Origin: Chara braunii
Taxonomy: Eukaryota; Streptophyta; Charophyceae; Charales; Characeae
NCBI GenBank assembly: GCA_003427395.1
Contig: BFEA01000388.1
Coordinates: 474,350-496,219, forward strand
Direction of reading: 5' to 3'
DNA length: 21,870 nucleotides
Shown: piece after piece, positions 18,600 through 21,870 of the stretch
Numbering within the stretch: position 1 is the stretch's first letter
How the letters are laid out: each line of letters opens with the position of its first letter
Program-made: the position numbers and the translations under genes
Notes under the pieces: generated by a model
Told to the model about the DNA's origin: nothing
Databases searched by the model: none
The model's input: the letters and a program-made list of their open reading frames with translations, nothing else

Positions 18600-18862
18600 G
18601 GGCATGATCAACATGACCTCCAGAGGTATGATAAAGGGTAGGATTGATGCATTCCAAGGGCCAAGCCACAAAGTTGAATGTTAGTTGCCCACACATTGCG
18701 CGGTAGAGATGGTGATGGTGAAAGGCAGTAGAAGAGTGTCGTGTATGCCAATGCTCTTGCAGCCGTAGGTGCGCAAAATGCATCGTCTGTCCAACATAAA
18801 AAACGTCCAGAAGGCAAATGAACCATTGCATAAATCAATCCCCGAGCAGTGAGGAGGTCCAT
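18600..18862 (-). other. GIY-YIG endonuclease domain of the Penelope-like element
   Basis: LIY (18838-18830) and YVG (18798-18790) are the two strand motifs, with 11 residues between them and no Cys. R and H of HLRLQEHW follow, and the metal-binding Glu is in WPLE (18654-18652). LIY and YVG lie in different frames, separated by one extra base in a run of six T (plus-strand A run 18798-18803). This domain nicks the target for target-primed reverse transcription. Confidence 0.85.
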
Positions 18863-19165
18863 ATACCTGATTCAAGAGGTTCTTGATCAACACCTCGCAG
18901 TTGCAACTCAAATCGCTCTGACTGCACAACATTGTTACGATGACGAAGTTGTTTCTTGCGTCACCCTCCTGCAGAATACAAGTTAGTATTCCACTGCAGG
19001 TGTGCATGCCAATCTACACGATGAGAAGCAGATGCCTAGCGGTTCGACATGTGAGCATGAGCAAACGGAACATAGTGTCCAAGAGGAAGCTTAGTATAGC
19101 ACATGTCATGCCAGCGGCAGGAAATCTCCCGAGAGGGGTGGGAAGTATCGGGGCAGTCCCTTGAT

Positions 19166-20106
19166 TATTCCTTAATTGCAGATTCATTGTTGATTATGAA
19201 ACAGTTTTTTTTTTTTTTTCAATTTTTGAATGTAAAGAAATGGAGGTGGGTGCACAAGGTGAAAGACTTTAGGCCCGACGCCTCAGGTTGGGATCATGTC
19301 GTCGTCCTTTTTGTTTGCTGTTCGCCGCCAGCAGTATTGTGAAAGATGGAGCTCGGTTTGAATGTGAAACTGCATCTCCCAATGAGTGTGCTCACAGCAG
19401 CAACGTCGAGAGAATTGCACCAATAAACCAACAGTGCATACATAAAAAGATGTCACCAAGCAATTTTGACACACGCACGAACAAGTGTAGAAGGATTATA
19501 CCAAGGAACAGGGAACAAGAGGTGAGTGGGCATGGGGGCAGCTGCCCGGGTGTGGTGAACCTTAGGCGGGTCGTAACTATACCCACTGCACGTGAAAGGG
19601 GTGCAACCCCTGCCCTTGTGGTGACCACCATGACAATCACACCATGCACAGAAGGGGAAAAAAAAGGGTGTACATAACGGCTGTCCACAACGAATAGACA
19701 TAACGGAATGTACACGAGGAATGTACATGTAAGGGGTGTACAGCAGAAATGAACATGGTTACAATACAAAGCTTTCCTAAAAGGACAAACAGCCAAGCAG
19801 AACTTCCGCAACAATATCTGTCATAAGAAAGAGTGGAGTAGCTAAGTTCACCATGAAACCAGCCAAATAGGCATATACAGCTCCTGCACGGGACTGCAAG
19901 GGACGCAGAAGGTTCGTCAATAGAGACAAAAAAAAAAACAAAAAGGAGTGAGAAAACGGAAAAAGATAAGAAGAACGATGTAGGAGGTAAGAAGAAGAAC
20001 AGATTGTCTTCCACAAGAAAAAGTCAGTGCCTTGTTGTACAGTATAACATTCCATGACTGCACAAAGACACGCATCAATGCAACATGCAGGGTGGGTTGT
20101 TGAGGG

Positions 20107-20108
<2 letters not shown>
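19166..20108. other. 5' flank of the Penelope-like element; one weak exon candidate
   Basis: There is a poly-T run at 19205-19220. On the minus strand, CTTCTGCGTCCCTTGCAG (19911-19894) looks like a splice acceptor, and the frame that follows (19893 to about 19780) encodes a hydrophobic stretch GAVYAYLAGFMVNLATPLF that could span a membrane. I recognise no family. The region may be retroelement 5' UTR or a host intron/exon. Confidence 0.3.

Positions 20109-20188
<80 letters not shown>
20109..20188. repeat. (GA)n microsatellite at the left edge of repeat R2
   Basis: An 80-bp pure GA tract leads directly into R2. Together with the GA tracts at 14969-15202 it brackets the Penelope-like element. 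Confidence 0.97.
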
Positions 20189-20190
<2 letters not shown>

Positions 20191-20379
20191 ATCGATGACC
20201 GAGGATCGTCGATAGAGGCCGCTGTATGCACATGTTCTTTTGCTTTCATGTTTGGGATGTGTGTGCCCCTTCTATATTTACCATATGATGCGGGTCGCTC
20301 TATGTCCTGGTATAATTTTTATCGCACTTTTAAAACAAAGCCCACCACGATTCACATTGTGATAGCCTTTCAGTCCTCA

Positions 20380-20428
<49 letters not shown>

Positions 20429-20476
20429 TTACCACCAAGACCAAGGATTACCGATATGATTCTGTGGAGAAGGAGA

Positions 20477-20716
20477 GGAAAGGACATGCCTGGTTGCTGA
20501 TGCAAGGTTCTTAGGCGTGCAATGTTCAAAAACAAACTCCTTGATGAACTCCCGGCCTACAAGTATATTTGGAATAGAGATGTAGCTGACAGCTGCAAGA
20601 TGTCGGGCTATCTTCTCTGTGATCCAATGAGCACGATAAGCAACAACACATGGTAGCTGGGACATCAATAATTGAAGAACCACGGTGCCGGATGTCGCCA
20701 TTGCAGCGTCACATGC
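20477..20716 (-). CDS. LPXB: Exon of LPXB-like lipid-A-disaccharide synthase (copy 2)
   Basis: The exon is identical to that at 13595-13834, with the same SGT and PN...GRE motifs and the same upstream splice-acceptor candidate. If R2 is an assembly duplicate, only one of the two copies exists in the genome. Confidence 0.72.
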
Positions 20717-20902
20717 CTGGCATTTTACAAGCACACCAACAGACGACACAGTTAAATCAGTCATCACACACAAATCTAAACAACATGGGTGAACTCCCTG
20801 GTAGCCACAACCCACCAATACGACCCTGACCGCTGCGATATGCAGTGCCATAAGCAGTCTTTCACCTGATGGTCCAAAGTACAATTTCATTTCAATAAGG
20901 AA

Positions 20903-21082
20903 GTTGCCCTAGCTCAGTTGGTACACCCCTGAACTGTTGAAATATAGACCTGAGTTCGAACTCCACCGGAAGCCGATGAGCAAAATACTGCAATTCCTTC
21001 CAACTTACGTAGGGCTGGTCAGTTCAATTGATCATATCTCAAGGCCATTGCCCTTTTTTGAAAAAAGAAAAGAAAAAGGAAG
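20903..21082 (+). mobile_element. tRNA-derived SINE (copy in R2)
   Basis: This is the same element as 14021-14200, carried along in the duplicated segment. Box A lies at 20910-20921 and box B at 20952-20964. Confidence 0.8.
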
Positions 21083-21858
21083 TTAGGAATGAAAAAGACA
21101 AAAAAAAAAAAAAAACATTCCAAACTTCCAAAGCCTATTCTTCACCGCAAATATTCTGTTGGCCCATTATCCATCGGATTAAGGATGTGGTAAGTGGCCA
21201 GCAAGGTCACAAACCAGGCTTCTTCAGAGTTGCTTCCATTCATTGTAAAATTTGATTCCCTACGAGGGAACAGGACAGAGGGGCCAACCCATAACCCTAG
21301 GTGTAGCTTGCCACTAGAGGGTAGATCAACGTGTTTAGGTAGGGAGTGGGAGGTATATTCAGAGGCGAATATCGGATAGTAACCTTAGTTTTAAAAAGAA
21401 AAAGAAGAAAAGGACAGAGGTGCGAACATGATGATGCAGCACAAGCTGTCACATTCCAATACAGCCATACATGATGACTGGGACTTATGTTAAGGGCCTT
21501 CAGGCCCTTCAGGGGAAGGTGCTAACAGAGTCTGTGGTATATGTCATTACTGGGGTGCCAGGTCCAAGTAGGTACTGAAGGGTGAAAAGGCCATTCCTGG
21601 ACAAAACAGGCCCAGTGAGGACGCCAAATCGCATAGGAAAGATTGAGGTTGCAACAGTCTCATCAAAGGCTGATTACTGGAACCCGGGAAAAGGGAGAAA
21701 AGATGGGCCAAAGATAAGTTTCTTCCAAAAACTATCTGCCCACCACAAAGAAGCTAGAACGGGTCAGGCGTGGCAAACAGGGAACAACTGGTGTTATGAG
21801 AAAGGTTATTATGCAGCTGACAAGGGAGAGCACGAACATAGGGGGAGAAAGAGAGAGA

Positions 21859-21870
21859 GGGGGGGGGGGG
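21859..21870. other. Terminal poly-G
   Basis: The GA tract that continues in R1 breaks here into 12 G to the end of the window. Runs of G at read ends are a known artefact of two-colour Illumina chemistry, so this end is probably not genomic. Confidence 0.8.

Larger units (their letters stand above)
16050..19165 (-). pseudogene. Permuted Penelope-like retroelement (Chlamys type): N-terminal GIY-YIG endonuclease + RT, decayed
   Basis: Read on the minus strand, domains follow one another from 19.17 to 16.05 kb in shifting frames. (1) A Cys/His-rich start, C-x5-C-x7-H-x5-H (19119-19057). (2) GIY-YIG nuclease: GLIYAMVHLPSGRF then YVGQT, HLRLQEHW, and WPLE with the catalytic Glu (18841-18652), then KLRTLHPVYFNAVLP. 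(3) A Ser/Pro-rich linker and a CxC motif NCECC (about 17771-17757). (4) RT: HIVSVDYNIILDD with GSKYR, VDKTFHNLAICWKNWY, YVLNAHKSPPTLR, LTTMYTNLPHD (motif A), IIGIPMGTN, FVDD (16516-16505, catalytic), then a thumb with FIGMHLRVRSDG and YPSATSNIP. GIPMGTN and the SNIP thumb are Penelope signatures. A nuclease before the RT with a CxC linker defines the Naiad/Chlamys group, and the lack of CxxC between GIY and YIG points to Chlamys. At least ten stops or frameshifts and a motif A Asp-to-Gly change make it dead. Confidence 0.85.
20119..21859. repeat. Long direct repeat R2 (identical to 13237-14977)
   Basis: This is the second copy at an offset of 6882, running to the end of the window. No difference was found by eye in unique sequence, homopolymers or the (CA)n tract (about 20382-20426). 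Sequence after 20979 repeats the unassigned part of R1. Confidence 0.95.

Noticed and set aside
16050-19165. In-frame TGA codons read as selenocysteine, as reported for some Naiad elements
   Set aside because: TAA and TAG also interrupt the frame and there are several frameshifts, so decay explains all of them.
13237-21859. R1/R2 as long terminal repeats of an LTR retrotransposon
   Set aside because: The repeats hold an LPXB exon and a SINE, lack TG...CA ends and do not flank gag/pol. The intervening element is Penelope-like.

Overview
The window is eukaryotic repeat-rich DNA from a draft assembly and contains no intact protein-coding gene that I can support from end to end. It carries long microsatellites, N gaps, a U6 snRNA-like sequence, a tRNA-derived SINE, MITE-like foldback elements, decayed LINE and Penelope-like retroelements, and exon-like fragments of nuclear genes. 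A plant/algal-type LPXB exon and a Penelope-like element of the permuted 'Chlamys' kind fit a green-lineage host, perhaps a charophyte or other streptophyte alga. That assignment is inference.

Layout. 1-1.3 kb: unrecognised DNA, a (TC)n tract and a 47-bp tandem duplication. 1.36-1.47 kb: foldback MITE. 1.64-3.44 kb (+): decayed LINE reverse transcriptase. 3.66-3.78 kb (-): U6-like sequence with four odd micro-insertions. 3.87-3.98 kb: second MITE copy. 4.14-4.21 kb: SINE tail. 5.65-6.62 kb: simple and tandem repeats. 7350-7381: Nextera mate-pair junction adapter left in the assembly. 7.9-8.5 kb (-): unrecognised 197-codon ORF. 8.61-8.74 kb: inverted-repeat element with TTAA ends. 9.56-10.17 kb: 615-bp TIR element related to the MITEs. 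11.17-11.25 kb: N gap. 11.5-12.6 kb (-): Josephin-like cysteine protease fused to two tandem RING-like fingers. 13.24-14.98 kb and 20.12-21.86 kb: two apparently identical 1.74-kb direct repeats, each with an LPXB exon (-) and a tRNA-SINE (+), bounded by (GA)n. 15.0-16.0 kb: minisatellites and a GC-rich hairpin. 16.05-19.17 kb (-): decayed Penelope-like retroelement with an N-terminal GIY-YIG endonuclease, a CxC linker and a C-terminal RT.

Most notable are the permuted Penelope-like element lying between (GA)n microsatellites, and the Josephin-RING-RING architecture. I know of no established family for the latter. Several joins are suspect: the adapter at 7350, single Ns at 11597 and 13236, the identical 1.74-kb repeats ending in GA tracts, and a terminal poly-G. 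Long-range linkage across these points should not be trusted.
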